In this document: piece by piece, positions 27,510 to 36,722 of the stretch | Position numbering within the stretch: the stretch's first letter is position 1 | Layout of the letters: the number at the start of each line of letters is the position of its first letter | NCBI GenBank assembly: GCA_944380875.1 | Contig: CALWJA010000038.1 | Coordinates: 1 to 64,000, forward strand | DNA from: an uncultured Clostridia bacterium | GTDB lineage: Bacteria > Bacillota > Clostridia > Oscillospirales > Acutalibacteraceae | DNA length: 64,000 nt | Direction of reading: 5' to 3' | Made by a program: the position numbers and the translations under genes | The notes under the pieces: model-generated | The model's database searches: none | What the model was told of the DNA's origin: nothing | What the model saw: the letters and a program-made list of their open reading frames with translations, nothing else

Positions 27510-27549
27510 CCAGAAATGAAAAGTTGCGCCCGGGGCAATCCGGGCGCAA
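27510..27549 (-). terminator. Terminator after rplT
   Basis: Perfect 10-bp stem TTGCGCCCGG/CCGGGCGCAA with a six-base loop, followed on the minus strand by CTTTTCATTTC. It probably separates the infC operon from the methylase-dprA genes, though the U-tract is interrupted and read-through is likely. Confidence 0.65.
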
Positions 27550-27559
27550 TTCAAGCTTT

Positions 27560-27913
27560 TTATAAAGCGGCTTTCGCCTTTTCTACGAGTGCCTTAAAAG
27601 CGGCCTCATCAGCAATAGCAACTTCGGAAAGCATTTTACGGTTGAGGGTTACGCCGGCTTTCTTCAGGCCATTCATAAATACGGAATAGGTGATTCCGTT
27701 CATACGGCAAGCGGCAGAAATACGGGTGATCCACAGACGGCGGAAATCACGCTTTCTGGCTTTACGGCCGATATATGCATAATTGCCAGACTTCATAACA
27801 GCCTGTTTGGCCATTTTAAAATGTCTGCTCTTGGAACCCCAATACCCTTTTGCCAGCTTCAGAGTCTTCTTTCTTCTTTTGCGCGTCATCAGCGCACCTT
27901 TAATACGAGCCAT
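27560..27913 (-). CDS. rplT: 50S ribosomal protein L20
   Basis: A 117-residue, very basic protein needed for early 50S assembly. The sequence [20 protein letters not shown] and the later [24 protein letters not shown] are typical of L20. It is the third gene of infC-rpmI-rplT. L20 is the known autorepressor of this operon in other bacteria. Confidence 0.98.
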   Translation of the reverse strand: MARIKGALMTRKRRKKTLKLAKGYWGSKSRHFKMAKQAVMKSGNYAYIGRKARKRDFRRLWITRISAACRMNGITYSVFMNGLKKAGVTLNRKMLSEVAIADEAAFKALVEKAKAAL

Positions 27914-27954
27914 TTCTTATACCTCCAATTATGGGAATCATTCAATCCTTATTC

Positions 27955-28158
27955 TTACTGATAGGGAAGAAGTCTCTTCACCTGGCGGACATTGGTCTTA
28001 TCCGCAATGGTAGTACCGCGAAGATTTCTCTTCGTCTTGCGGGTCTTTCCATGGCCGTTGAGCAGATGGCTCTTATTGGCATGGGCACGAATGACCTTTC
28101 CGTTCTTAGAAAGCTTGAAGCGCTTTTTTGCGCCGGAATGAGTCTTAATCTTAGGCAT
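27955..28158 (-). CDS. rpmI: 50S ribosomal protein L35
   Basis: A 67-residue basic protein beginning MPKIKTHSGAKKRFKLSKNG, the conserved L35 N-terminus, and containing HLLNGHGKTRKTKRNLRG. It has an AAGGAGGGG site and sits between infC and rplT. Confidence 0.98.
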   Translation of the reverse strand: MPKIKTHSGAKKRFKLSKNGKVIRAHANKSHLLNGHGKTRKTKRNLRGTTIADKTNVRQVKRLLPYQ

Positions 28159-28182
28159 AATAGCCCCTCCTTAAAATAATAA

Positions 28183-28701
28183 TTATTTTGTGGGTTTGGA
28201 AGCAAGGAACATCAGCATGTTGCGGCCTTCCATTTTGGCAGGCTTTTCCACATTGGCGACGTCTGCGAGAGCTTCCGCAAACCGTTTCATTACCTCATAG
28301 CCCTGCTCCGGATGCCCCATCTCACGGCCACGGAAACGAATGGAAGCTTTCACCTTGTCTCCGCCCTTGAGGAACCGGACCGCATGGCCCACTTTCGTTT
28401 CAAAGTCGTGTGTGTCTATATTCAGAGAAAGACGAACTTCCTTGATTTCTACGACACGCTGGTTTTTCTTGGCTTCCTTTTCCCGCTTTGCCTGTTCAAA
28501 ACGGTATTTTCCATAGTCGATGATCTTGCACACCGGCGGAGTGGCCTGGGGAGCAATCTTCACCAGATCCAGATTTTTGGAATATGCCATCTCCTGTGCA
28601 TCCCGGGCAGACATAACACCCATCTGGGCGCCATCCGGTCCGATTACACGCACCTCTCTGTCGCGGATTTGTTCGTTGATCTGCAGTTCCTTGTTGCTAA
28701 T
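28183..28701 (-). CDS. infC: Translation initiation factor IF-3 (ATT start)
   Basis: Binds the 30S subunit and checks start-codon pairing. The open frame has no ATG or GTG in the right place. Translation most likely begins at ATT 28701, eight bases after a perfect GGAGGT, giving a 172-residue protein that starts ISNKELQINEQIRDREVRVI. It contains SLNIDTHDFETKVGHAVRFLKGGDKVK and SIRFRGREMGHPEQG of the C-terminal domain. An ATT/AUU start is known for E. coli infC, where it lets IF-3 repress its own synthesis. The in-frame extension to 28857 would read through the leader hairpin and is not believable. Confidence 0.95.
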   Translation of the reverse strand: MSNKELQINEQIRDREVRVIGPDGAQMGVMSARDAQEMAYSKNLDLVKIAPQATPPVCKIIDYGKYRFEQAKREKEAKKNQRVVEIKEVRLSLNIDTHDFETKVGHAVRFLKGGDKVKASIRFRGREMGHPEQGYEVMKRFAEALADVANVEKPAKMEGRNMLMFLASKPTK

Positions 28702-28868
28702 GGGTAAGCACCTCCAAAACACGTTTTTACTATATATTCTTACAAAACAAAAAGCGGGCAGAATTTCTCCGCCCGCAGCAATACACGAAAATCCATAAGG
28801 AATCTCTACCGTATTGACCCGTGCCGGACGGAACCCCACAGGTGAGGGCACATACACCCTTCTTTGTT
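28702..28868 (-). promoter_or_regulatory. infC-rpmI-rplT leader with attenuator terminator (L20-leader-like)
   Basis: About 165 nt of leader RNA. It contains GCGGGC/GCCCGC (28771-28776 with 28754-28759) followed by a TTTTTGTTTTG run (28742-28753), an intrinsic terminator placed before infC. Just upstream CAATAC and GTATTG (28811-28816 with 28779-28784) can close a longer helix enclosing ATTCC/GGAT. In Bacillota such leaders bind L20 and switch to termination. Identification rests on position and structure; I have not matched a covariance model. Confidence 0.6.
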
Positions 28869-28875
28869 TCCGTAG

Positions 28876-28907
28876 ATTATACTACCAGTTTTGCCTTTAA
28901 AAGTCAA
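28876..28907 (-). promoter_or_regulatory. Promoter of the infC operon
   Basis: Minus-strand TTGACT (28902-28907) with two possible -10 elements: TAGTAT at 17 bases (28879-28884) and TATAAT at 20 bases (28876-28881). Confidence 0.6.
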
Positions 28908-28957
28908 GGGCGAAAACAATTTCTTTTGCCTTTCTTTATTAAAAGCTCTGCGAGTCT

Positions 28958-31900
28958 TCACGGAGAAAGGATCCACTCCTTTCCAAGGTAAAAAGAATAC
29001 AGCATACAGGATTTTACCGGCATGCCCAGACACTGCTCCAACGCTTCTTTATAAAGACGAAGCTGAATGGCGTAATGGGAAAGAAGCTCCTCGCCGGAAG
29101 AAACCCGGTCAGTTTTAAAATCCACAAGGACAAGGGAACCATCCTCTTCAAAAGCACAGTCAACGGCCCCCTGCAATATCACCTTTTCCCCGGAAAGTTC
29201 CTCCCCTTGCGGGCATACCCTTTCCGCCGGAATCTCCACCGTAAACCGGTATTCCCTATATAGCTTTTCGGCCTTAAGGATCCTTTTCGCAAGGGAGGAA
29301 GCAAAAAAGCGCCTGACTGTATCCAATTCAACCGCATTTTTCTGCTCTTCGGTTATAAACCGGTCTTTTACCAGCCGCAAAAGCTCTTTCTCCGGATCTT
29401 TGGCGGCTTCTTCCCAAGAGGCATACTGGAGAAATGTATGCAAAGCCGTTCCCCGTTCCGCCGGAGTCATGCCCTTTTTGCTGAGAAACGCCGGGCGGGC
29501 CGTAGCGGCATATTCTCTCTCTTCCTGCCGAGACGCCAGATCCGAAGCCGTCACTTTTGCCGGCACACCGGAAAGTGCGCTGCCGGGATACTGGAACTCA
29601 ATTTTTCTTTTCAGTTCCTTTAAAAGCTCCTTATCCGGCAAAAGCGCCTCTGGGGTCTCCTGTTTTTCCTCTAAAATTTCATCGGCCTGGGCTCGAAGAA
29701 GACGGATCTTCCAAGGTTCTCCCGCCTGTTCCGTTATGAGGGAAGAAATTCCCGCTCTTTCCCGCAAAAGGGTTCCATCCGGATGTCGAAGGGCGCAAAT
29801 AAGAAGCCATTCCGCTATGGACTTGCAGGAGCGCACCGCATATGGCGCAATTTTTCTGCCGGGCTGAATCTGGGAAGAAAGGCTCCCCAAAAGCTTATCG
29901 GCATTTTTCACCGCCGCAACAGCCAAAAGCTTTTCCTTCGCTCGTGTCATAGCCACATAGAGTACGCGCAGTTCCTCGCTCATTTCTCCCCTTTCTAGTT
30001 CCAGCGCCACCGCTTCCCTGGGGAGGGTGGTTCTTCTGACCCCCAGTTGGGGATCCAGAAGCTTGGCGCCCATCCCCAAAACAGGATGGAGCAGCAAATC
30101 CCCTCGGTCTTTATTAAAATTCCGGCTGCAGCCCGCTAAAATGCAAACGGGAAACTCCAGCCCCTTGCTCTTGTGAATGCTCATAATCCGGACAGCCTCA
30201 GGCGTTTCCGATTCAGCCGCTCCCGGCAGATCCGCTTTTTGTTTTTCCAGCCTCCCGATAAAACGGAGGAAGCCGGAAAGCCCCGTATATCCACCAGCTT
30301 CATAGGCTGCGGCGTAATTCTGCAGGTAATGGAGGTTTTGCAGCCTGGCCGTTCCTCCTCGCATAGCCTGCGCCATATCAGCATATCCCGTTTCCCGGCA
30401 TACGGCTGCCACCAGCCGGTCAGCCGGAAGAGTGGCCGCTAAGGTACGAAAGCGGGAAAGATCCTCCCTGAATCTCCCAAGCCCTGGATCCCCCCTATTT
30501 TCCGCAGCCAGAACGGCGCTGTAAAAACTTCCCTGCTTATGCTGCAGGCGGATTTCCGCCAGGGTATCCGGCGTAAAACCATAAATGGGGCTCATAAGCA
30601 CCGAAAGCAGAGGAATATCCTGCATGGGATTATCAATAACCTTCAAATAGGAAAGCATCACCTGCACTTCCGGCGCAGCAAAAAAGCCTCCCGAACGTTC
30701 ACAGGCAGCCGGTATACCCAGGGCGGATAGCTCTCTGGCGTATAAAGGACCGTATTTTGTATGGCTTCGGAGCAAAATAGCGATATCCGATAAGCGAACA
30801 GGCCTTTGCTCCCCGTTTTCGGTAACAGTATCCTTGGCTGTCATACCATAAATGAGATCCGCTATGTGGCGGCTCTCCGCCCGGACAATATCCTTTTCTT
30901 CGCCGGCAGAAAGATCGATTATATCCAGCTCCATAGCCGGCGTTTCCGCCGGGGGATAGGATGCCCCCGGTTTCAGCTCTTCGCTCTCCGTATAATCCAG
31001 TTCCCCCGCTTCCCGGCTCATCAGCTCCCGGAAAACGAAATTCACAGCATCCGTCACCCCGGGGGCGCTTCGGAAATTCTGCCCCAACACAACGCATGCC
31101 GGATACGTATCCTTTTCTCTGTCGTATAAGGGGTATTCGGCCCGTCTTCGCAGGAAAATTTCCGGCATGGCCTGGCGGAAACGGTAAATGCTCTGCTTTA
31201 CATCTCCCACCATAAAAAGGTTTTCTTCCCTGCGGGAAACCGCCCGAAAAATCATATCCTGGGCTTCATTGGTATCCTGATACTCATCCACCATAATTTC
31301 GTCAAAACGGCCGGCTATTTCTTCCGCTTCTTCCGTAAACACGGGGCCGTTTTCCGTATCCTTCACCAAAAACCGCAAAGTCCAATGCTCTAAGTCTCCG
31401 AAATCTGCGGCTTTTCGCCGGGCCTTTTCTTCGTCCAGTTCCCGGGAAAAGGCCTGAGTCACCTCAAACAACTTTTCTGCCAGAGGCGCCAGTGCCTTTA
31501 CATCCCGGCTGCATTCCGCCTCTCCGGCGCAAAAAAGCTTCCGGAGATTTTCCAATTCCTTTTGAGCCTGCTTTCTTCCGGAGGATATCTTATCTTTCAG
31601 AGGATCGTCCCCCCTGCCTCTGAGGGGTTTGGCACGCATCCACTTTAAACAGGAAAGCGCCTTTACCGTTTCATCCCAATTTCTTGAACGAAGCTGATCT
31701 AAAACCTCCTCCGCCTGGGCAAGATCGCTTCTATACGCTTCCCCATATGCCTTTTCCATATCCTCTTCTCCCGCCATAGCAGAAATGCAGTTTCTGAGGA
31801 TATCCGCGCTGTAGGAAGCAGCTTCTTCTCCGTAGGCGAGAATGGATTCTCCCCAAAGAGTTTGGGAAAAGGGCTTTTCTTCACTGTAAAGAACTGCTTT

Positions 31901-32482
31901 TTCCCTCATCCATCGCTCTTCAAAGGGGTGGCTGCGCACAAAATCATATACGGTTTCCACGGCGGCGGCCATTTTCCAGTCGTCCCTGCCGGTGGAAAAG
32001 GCGTCCGCCAGCTGAAAGAAAACCGGATCATCCTGCTCATAGTATCGGTTCAAAACCTTCTCCAGAGCGTCCTCCCGAAGGACTTTCAGCTCCGTATCCT
32101 CCAGAATGCGAAAATCCGGCGCGATTCCAAGGCGAAAAAAATTCTCCCGCACCAAATCGGCGCAAAAGCTATGTATGGTGCTGATATGGGCATGGGAAAG
32201 CAAAATCTGCTGCCGCCTGAGATGGAGATTTCCCGGATCTGCTTCCAAAAGCCCGTCAATACGCCGGGAAATGCGTCCGCGCATTTCTTCCGCCGCCGCC
32301 CTTGTATAGGTAACCACCAGGAGCCTGTCCGCCTGGGAAGGATGTTCTTCATCGGTAATACGCTCCAAAAAGCGTTCCACCAATACGGAAGTCTTTCCCG
32401 ACCCAGCCGCCGCTGAAACCAGCAGAGTTCCCCTTCTGGCGCAAATCGCATCCTTCTGGGCATCGGTCCATTTTCTGGCCAT
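28958..32482 (-). CDS. addA: Helicase-nuclease subunit AddA
   Basis: The ATP-dependent helicase and nuclease subunit of AddAB, which resects double-strand breaks to a Chi site for RecA. From the ATG at 32482 it is 1174 residues. Walker A is SAAAGSGKTSVLVERF (about 23-38). UvrD-type motifs follow: VDEYQDTNEAQD, GDVKQSIYRFRQA, VRIMSIHKSKGLEFPVC and LYVAMTRAKEKL. The C-terminal RecB-type nuclease shows EDGSLVLVDFKTDRV. The start overlaps the addB stop (TGATG) with an AGGAGG site. The frame is open 31 codons further but lies inside addB. Confidence 0.96.
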   Translation of the reverse strand: MARKWTDAQKDAICARRGTLLVSAAAGSGKTSVLVERFLERITDEEHPSQADRLLVVTYTRAAAEEMRGRISRRIDGLLEADPGNLHLRRQQILLSHAHISTIHSFCADLVRENFFRLGIAPDFRILEDTELKVLREDALEKVLNRYYEQDDPVFFQLADAFSTGRDDWKMAAAVETVYDFVRSHPFEERWMREKAVLYSEEKPFSQTLWGESILAYGEEAASYSADILRNCISAMAGEEDMEKAYGEAYRSDLAQAEEVLDQLRSRNWDETVKALSCLKWMRAKPLRGRGDDPLKDKISSGRKQAQKELENLRKLFCAGEAECSRDVKALAPLAEKLFEVTQAFSRELDEEKARRKAADFGDLEHWTLRFLVKDTENGPVFTEEAEEIAGRFDEIMVDEYQDTNEAQDMIFRAVSRREENLFMVGDVKQSIYRFRQAMPEIFLRRRAEYPLYDREKDTYPACVVLGQNFRSAPGVTDAVNFVFRELMSREAGELDYTESEELKPGASYPPAETPAMELDIIDLSAGEEKDIVRAESRHIADLIYGMTAKDTVTENGEQRPVRLSDIAILLRSHTKYGPLYARELSALGIPAACERSGGFFAAPEVQVMLSYLKVIDNPMQDIPLLSVLMSPIYGFTPDTLAEIRLQHKQGSFYSAVLAAENRGDPGLGRFREDLSRFRTLAATLPADRLVAAVCRETGYADMAQAMRGGTARLQNLHYLQNYAAAYEAGGYTGLSGFLRFIGRLEKQKADLPGAAESETPEAVRIMSIHKSKGLEFPVCILAGCSRNFNKDRGDLLLHPVLGMGAKLLDPQLGVRRTTLPREAVALELERGEMSEELRVLYVAMTRAKEKLLAVAAVKNADKLLGSLSSQIQPGRKIAPYAVRSCKSIAEWLLICALRHPDGTLLRERAGISSLITEQAGEPWKIRLLRAQADEILEEKQETPEALLPDKELLKELKRKIEFQYPGSALSGVPAKVTASDLASRQEEREYAATARPAFLSKKGMTPAERGTALHTFLQYASWEEAAKDPEKELLRLVKDRFITEEQKNAVELDTVRRFFASSLAKRILKAEKLYREYRFTVEIPAERVCPQGEELSGEKVILQGAVDCAFEEDGSLVLVDFKTDRVSSGEELLSHYAIQLRLYKEALEQCLGMPVKSCMLYSFYLGKEWILSP

Positions 32483-35400
32483 CAGCTTTCCTCCTCTCCG
32501 CTTAACAGCTTCAAAACACCGGCGCGATCCCATTTTTCCGTTTCTCTGGACGGATCCTCTTCTTCGTGGCCGCAAACTGCTCTATAGGGGCACCATGCGC
32601 AGGCGTCATATCCTCCGGAAAGAGGAATAGCTTCCACCCTGCCTTTTTGCAGTTCCTGGGCCATCTCACCCACCGTTTTCCGGATATACCGCAGAATTCC
32701 TTCCATTTCCCGCTGGGTTACAACGGAATCCCGGCGGGAAGGGGCGCCGTTTTTCAGGGTGACGGGAATATACTTTCCTTCGCCCTGGGGCTCCATAGCG
32801 GAAAGCACCTCCGGGTCATCCACCAGCAGCCCTTTCATCCGAAGGGACTTTTCCTGCTCCGCCAAAGCCTTTTCAGGGGGAAGATCTCTGTCTGCCGAAA
32901 CCCGGGGATCGGTGGCGGGCATATACAAGATTCCCGCCGGCGCCGTTTCTCCACCATAACGAAGGTTTCCCGATTCGGCAAGGGCCGCCAAATATACAAG
33001 CATCTGCATATTGATTCCATATATCACATCGGAAAGGCGGAAATCCTTTTTCCCCGTTTTATAATCCACTACACGGATATACCGCTTACCCCCCTGCTCA
33101 AACAAATCCACCCGGTCGATCTTGCCCTCAACCTGCACGCTTCCTCCGTTTGGCAGAGGAATGTTAAGAGGCGGAATTCCGTCCTTTCCCACAGAAAGCT
33201 CATAATCCACGGGTACAAATAAACTTTGAGAGAGTTCCCGGGCAATATGCGCGATGATAACGGCGGCAGAATGCACCAGCCGTTCCATCATCCAGAGAAA
33301 ACGCGCGCTTTTCTGCGCCATTCCCCCCAGCTTTTCTTCCCCATAGCGTGTAAGAAGGTTATGTATTGTTTTTTCCAGAACGGGCATCTCCATCTCCAGG
33401 ATAGCCTTTGTTCCCACCTCACGGAACGCTTTTTCCAAAAGGTAGTGCATAAGGCTTCCGTATTCCAGCGCATCCATGGAGGCGGCGCGGCGTTCTTTTG
33501 CATGAAGCCCATACCGGCAAAAATATTGAAACCGGCAAAGATGATAGGTCTCAATCTGCGTAGCGGAAAGCGTCATGGATTTTCCGAATAGTTCCTCCGC
33601 CAGGGAAGAAGTATTAAAAATTTCCGGAGAGGTGTCCGCAGCGCGCTTCAAAGCGGATAGACGGCTTTTATATGCGTCCTTATCCTGAAAATACTGCAGG
33701 AGCGTAGCGGAAAGCACCGTTCCTCTGCCGAAAGAACGAGCCGTTTCCCGAAAAGCCGGCGCTTCCCCGTTGGCAAAATAGAGGGGAGGAAGACTCTCCG
33801 CAGAACAGTGCCGTAGGCCAGGAAGAACTGCCTCCGCTTCTAAAACCAGCGAGGACGGCTCGCTTCCTCCCGGGCTCCCCTCCGCTCCAGCGGAATAGGA
33901 AATGAAAAGGTTCTCCGAAGGGCTGGATAGAGCGGTATAAGCCAGAAAACGTTCCTGCAGAGCCGTTCCTTCCAGCGTCTCATTCAGAGGGATCCCCAAC
34001 CGGATCAGCTCCTGCCGTTCCAGGCCGCTGAATACGCCGCCGTTGCCTGGTGCGGCAGGAAATTGCCCCTGCTTTGCTCCCAAAAGGAATACCACCTTGG
34101 GGCTGACAGGGCGCATACGATCTGCTCCGCCCACCGTTACCTGATCCAGCCCCTGGGGGATGCTGGACAAAGTCCCGGAAGCGATCACAAGGCGGAGAAT
34201 TTCAGAAAAGCGCGCCGTGCCCGGGATAAAATTCTTCATAACAAGGGCGCATTGATCCAGCACTGTCATCAGAAGATCCCAGGAGCGAAGCTGTCTTTCA
34301 GCCAGATCCGCCCGGCCGGCTCCTTCCAACCGGCCGGCCATTTCCTTCAGATGGGAGGAAACCTGCCATTTCTCCAAAAGAGAAAACACAGAGGCCGCAC
34401 AGTCCTCCCCGGATCCCTTCCGAAGATCCGATTCCAATTTCCGCAGAGGCTGTATCAAAAGTTTCCGGCATTCCTCCAGTTCTTCCAGGAGAACGGTATC
34501 TTCCTCGGTTACTTCCGCTTCAAAGCCTCTTGGATGCATATTCCAGGGAGATAGCCAGCCTTCACCGGAAATTGTCCATAAAAACACATAGTTCTCCATT
34601 TTGGCAATCTGTGTCTCGGAAAGAGGGGTAAGCCCCGTTTTCATAAGAAGAGAAAGGTCTTCCGTCCGCCACCCCCACCGGACAGCCTGCAAAGCCGACA
34701 AAACCAGCCGCATCAGAGGCTCTGATTCCACAGGCCTGGGATCGTCCATAAAGAGAGGAATGTCTCTTGCGCCCATGGCTTCTTCCAGCATGGAAGCGTA
34801 TTCTTCAGGATTTCGCGCTATTATGGTAAAATCTCCATAGTGATATCCTTCCTCCATAACCAGGTTTCGGATGGTTGCCGCCGCAAATTCCGCTTCATCA
34901 TAGAAATCAGAAGCCCGGTATACGGTAACATCGGAAGATTCAGAAAAAGGCTTTTTAGAAGGGCGGTAAGCGTTTTCTTCCAACGCCCGCAGGCTCTCTC
35001 TTTGATAGCGGGCAGAGGGAGCAAGAATCACCGGGGACGCCACCGCCACATCATTTTCCCTGGCAATATGTTTCAGCCGGGCGCCTGTTTTCTGGACAAG
35101 GGAAAAAAGCCCCACTCCGTTTTCCGGATCTTGGGGGCTATCTGCGCAAAGGGTTATATGTATATCCGCCGCCTGGGCCATCATAAGGCGCAGAATTCCA
35201 TATTCCTGAACGGTAAAACTGGTAAACGCGTCTATGGCTATTTTGGCATTTTCAAAAAAGCGATGGAGAAGAATCGGTTCTTTCGCCCGGGTCAAATCCT
35301 CCAAAGGATCCATACAGCTTTCCGCCACAAGAGCGTCGTATGCGCCCAAAATCAGAGAAAGCTCCCTGGTTTTGCGCCGGAGGGTTCCATCCGGCAGAGC

Positions 35401-35829
35401 GGCGGCTGTATCCATCAGCGTATCCGGTGAAACAGCACAGAGTTTCAGTTCTTCCGAAATAGAAAGGAGCATGGATATCATGTCCGTATTTTCAGCCTTT
35501 CGCCGGTAAAACTCCAATTGATCCTTTACCTGCTCCAGAGCCAGGCTCATAAATATACACCGGCCTCCTTCATCCAGCCGGCGGCCTGCTGCACCTCCAT
35601 ACCGGCGGAAGACCTCCTCCGCTAAACGAGAAAAACTCAACACATGCAACTTTTGGGCGTCTTTAGGGCCAAGAAGGTGAAGCATCGTCCGTTCCGTTTC
35701 AAAAGAATACTGTTCCGGGACGATATAGTAAAAAGGAATCTCCGGCGTATCCTGCATAGAGCGAAGGCAGAGTTCCTGCAGATATGTGGTTTTCCCGCTT
35801 CCCGCCCGTCCATATATAAGATGCAGCAT
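32482..35829 (-). CDS. addB: Helicase-nuclease subunit AddB
   Basis: The second nuclease subunit of AddAB, with the Chi-scanning role. Length 1115 residues. Walker A is GRAGSGKTTYLQ (about 7-18). The C-terminal nuclease carries RVVDYKTGKKDFRLSD. The iron-sulphur cysteines that staple the domain are present: one in TYHLCRFQYFC and three in CAWCPYRAVC. GGAG site at the start; addA follows with a one-base stop/start overlap. Confidence 0.95.
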   Translation of the reverse strand: MLHLIYGRAGSGKTTYLQELCLRSMQDTPEIPFYYIVPEQYSFETERTMLHLLGPKDAQKLHVLSFSRLAEEVFRRYGGAAGRRLDEGGRCIFMSLALEQVKDQLEFYRRKAENTDMISMLLSISEELKLCAVSPDTLMDTAAALPDGTLRRKTRELSLILGAYDALVAESCMDPLEDLTRAKEPILLHRFFENAKIAIDAFTSFTVQEYGILRLMMAQAADIHITLCADSPQDPENGVGLFSLVQKTGARLKHIARENDVAVASPVILAPSARYQRESLRALEENAYRPSKKPFSESSDVTVYRASDFYDEAEFAAATIRNLVMEEGYHYGDFTIIARNPEEYASMLEEAMGARDIPLFMDDPRPVESEPLMRLVLSALQAVRWGWRTEDLSLLMKTGLTPLSETQIAKMENYVFLWTISGEGWLSPWNMHPRGFEAEVTEEDTVLLEELEECRKLLIQPLRKLESDLRKGSGEDCAASVFSLLEKWQVSSHLKEMAGRLEGAGRADLAERQLRSWDLLMTVLDQCALVMKNFIPGTARFSEILRLVIASGTLSSIPQGLDQVTVGGADRMRPVSPKVVFLLGAKQGQFPAAPGNGGVFSGLERQELIRLGIPLNETLEGTALQERFLAYTALSSPSENLFISYSAGAEGSPGGSEPSSLVLEAEAVLPGLRHCSAESLPPLYFANGEAPAFRETARSFGRGTVLSATLLQYFQDKDAYKSRLSALKRAADTSPEIFNTSSLAEELFGKSMTLSATQIETYHLCRFQYFCRYGLHAKERRAASMDALEYGSLMHYLLEKAFREVGTKAILEMEMPVLEKTIHNLLTRYGEEKLGGMAQKSARFLWMMERLVHSAAVIIAHIARELSQSLFVPVDYELSVGKDGIPPLNIPLPNGGSVQVEGKIDRVDLFEQGGKRYIRVVDYKTGKKDFRLSDVIYGINMQMLVYLAALAESGNLRYGGETAPAGILYMPATDPRVSADRDLPPEKALAEQEKSLRMKGLLVDDPEVLSAMEPQGEGKYIPVTLKNGAPSRRDSVVTQREMEGILRYIRKTVGEMAQELQKGRVEAIPLSGGYDACAWCPYRAVCGHEEEDPSRETEKWDRAGVLKLLSGEEES

Positions 35830-35876
35830 CTGCTTTTCTCCTTTCTATTTTGAATCTTGTGAATCTGCAAATTTTT

Positions 35877-35899
35877 TAACAAAACGGCTGAGAAAGCCG
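35877..35899 (-). terminator. Terminator after spoIIR
   Basis: Short stem CGGCT/AGCCG followed on the minus strand by TTTTGTT. It lies between spoIIR and addB. Confidence 0.55.
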
Positions 35900-35958
35900 C
35901 GATTTTGCACCTTTCCCAGCCCGATCTTCCACATGTTTCAATACACTATCCTATAGGA

Positions 35959-36564
35959 TCAGGAAAACCAGTTTTCCCTCACCCATTCATACATTTCCCA
36001 AAGCTTGAAACGAACCTCATATTTTTCTCCGCCCTGGACAGTATCCAATTCGCCGGGAGTAAGCACCTCGCTGAGCTCCGGCGTATCCTCGGCAGCCGGC
36101 AGGCAGAGAGCGGGAAACAAAACGCACCACCAGTTATGGCCTTCTCCGCTGCCGATCACCACACGCAGGGCATCATATTTTCCTGCCGGAAGAGTGGTAT
36201 CCCCATACTGCCTGGTAGGGAAGTATACCTTTTCTATTGCAATGGAAACAGGGTAGGAGTATCCCCTTTCCCGGATCTCTTCTTGGGCGGCCTTTTCCAA
36301 AGCAGGTATCGCTTCCTGAGCCGCCTCAATCGCGTCTTCCTTGTTGGAGACACCATCCATAACGGCGGAACCTTCCTGCAAGATTCTATCCCGCACGGCA
36401 AGCTTCAGCGCCTGATCCTCTTCGGAATCGGAGTTTGCCAAAACATGCAGCCTTAAAACTTCATTGGGCAGAGTTTCGCAAGTCCCTGCAAAACCGGAAA
36501 AGGTGATGGCCACGGTAAGTATACATCCCAGAAGAAGGGCTTTTTCAATTGTTTTCCATTTCAT
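35959..36564 (-). CDS. spoIIR: Stage II sporulation protein R
   Basis: The forespore-secreted signal that activates the SpoIIGA protease, which processes pro-sigma-E in the mother cell. The 201 residues have an N-terminal signal or anchor segment (about 7-27), then the family stretch LPNEVLRLHVLANSDSEEDQALKL and the C-terminal GEGHNWWCVLFPALCLP motif. In Bacillus it is transcribed by sigma-F; I could not find a convincing sigma-F promoter in the 158 bases upstream. It is the clearest sign that the organism forms, or descends from formers of, endospores. Confidence 0.93.
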   Translation of the reverse strand: MKWKTIEKALLLGCILTVAITFSGFAGTCETLPNEVLRLHVLANSDSEEDQALKLAVRDRILQEGSAVMDGVSNKEDAIEAAQEAIPALEKAAQEEIRERGYSYPVSIAIEKVYFPTRQYGDTTLPAGKYDALRVVIGSGEGHNWWCVLFPALCLPAAEDTPELSEVLTPGELDTVQGGEKYEVRFKLWEMYEWVRENWFS

Positions 36565-36722
36565 TTAAAATCGTTCCTTTCAGCATTCTGGATCCGGCGG
36601 GAACAGCGCTTCATCGGCCTTTTAGGCCGTTTTACTATGTATGCCGCTCTCGCTTGTTTCGCTGAAAGTATGGACAAAATACACGCGTCTATTCAAAAAA
36701 ATGGAATTTTAAACAATCATGC

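Noticed and set aside
36600..36640. CGGCC/GGCCG hairpin between ispE and spoIIR as a terminator for ispE
   Set aside because: The T-run lies on the plus strand only, and both flanking genes are read on the minus strand; ispE lies downstream of the hairpin's useful side.
36565..36722. Sigma-F promoter for spoIIR
   Set aside because: A GCATA element is present but the downstream GGCC box is at 11 instead of about 15 bases; not convincing.
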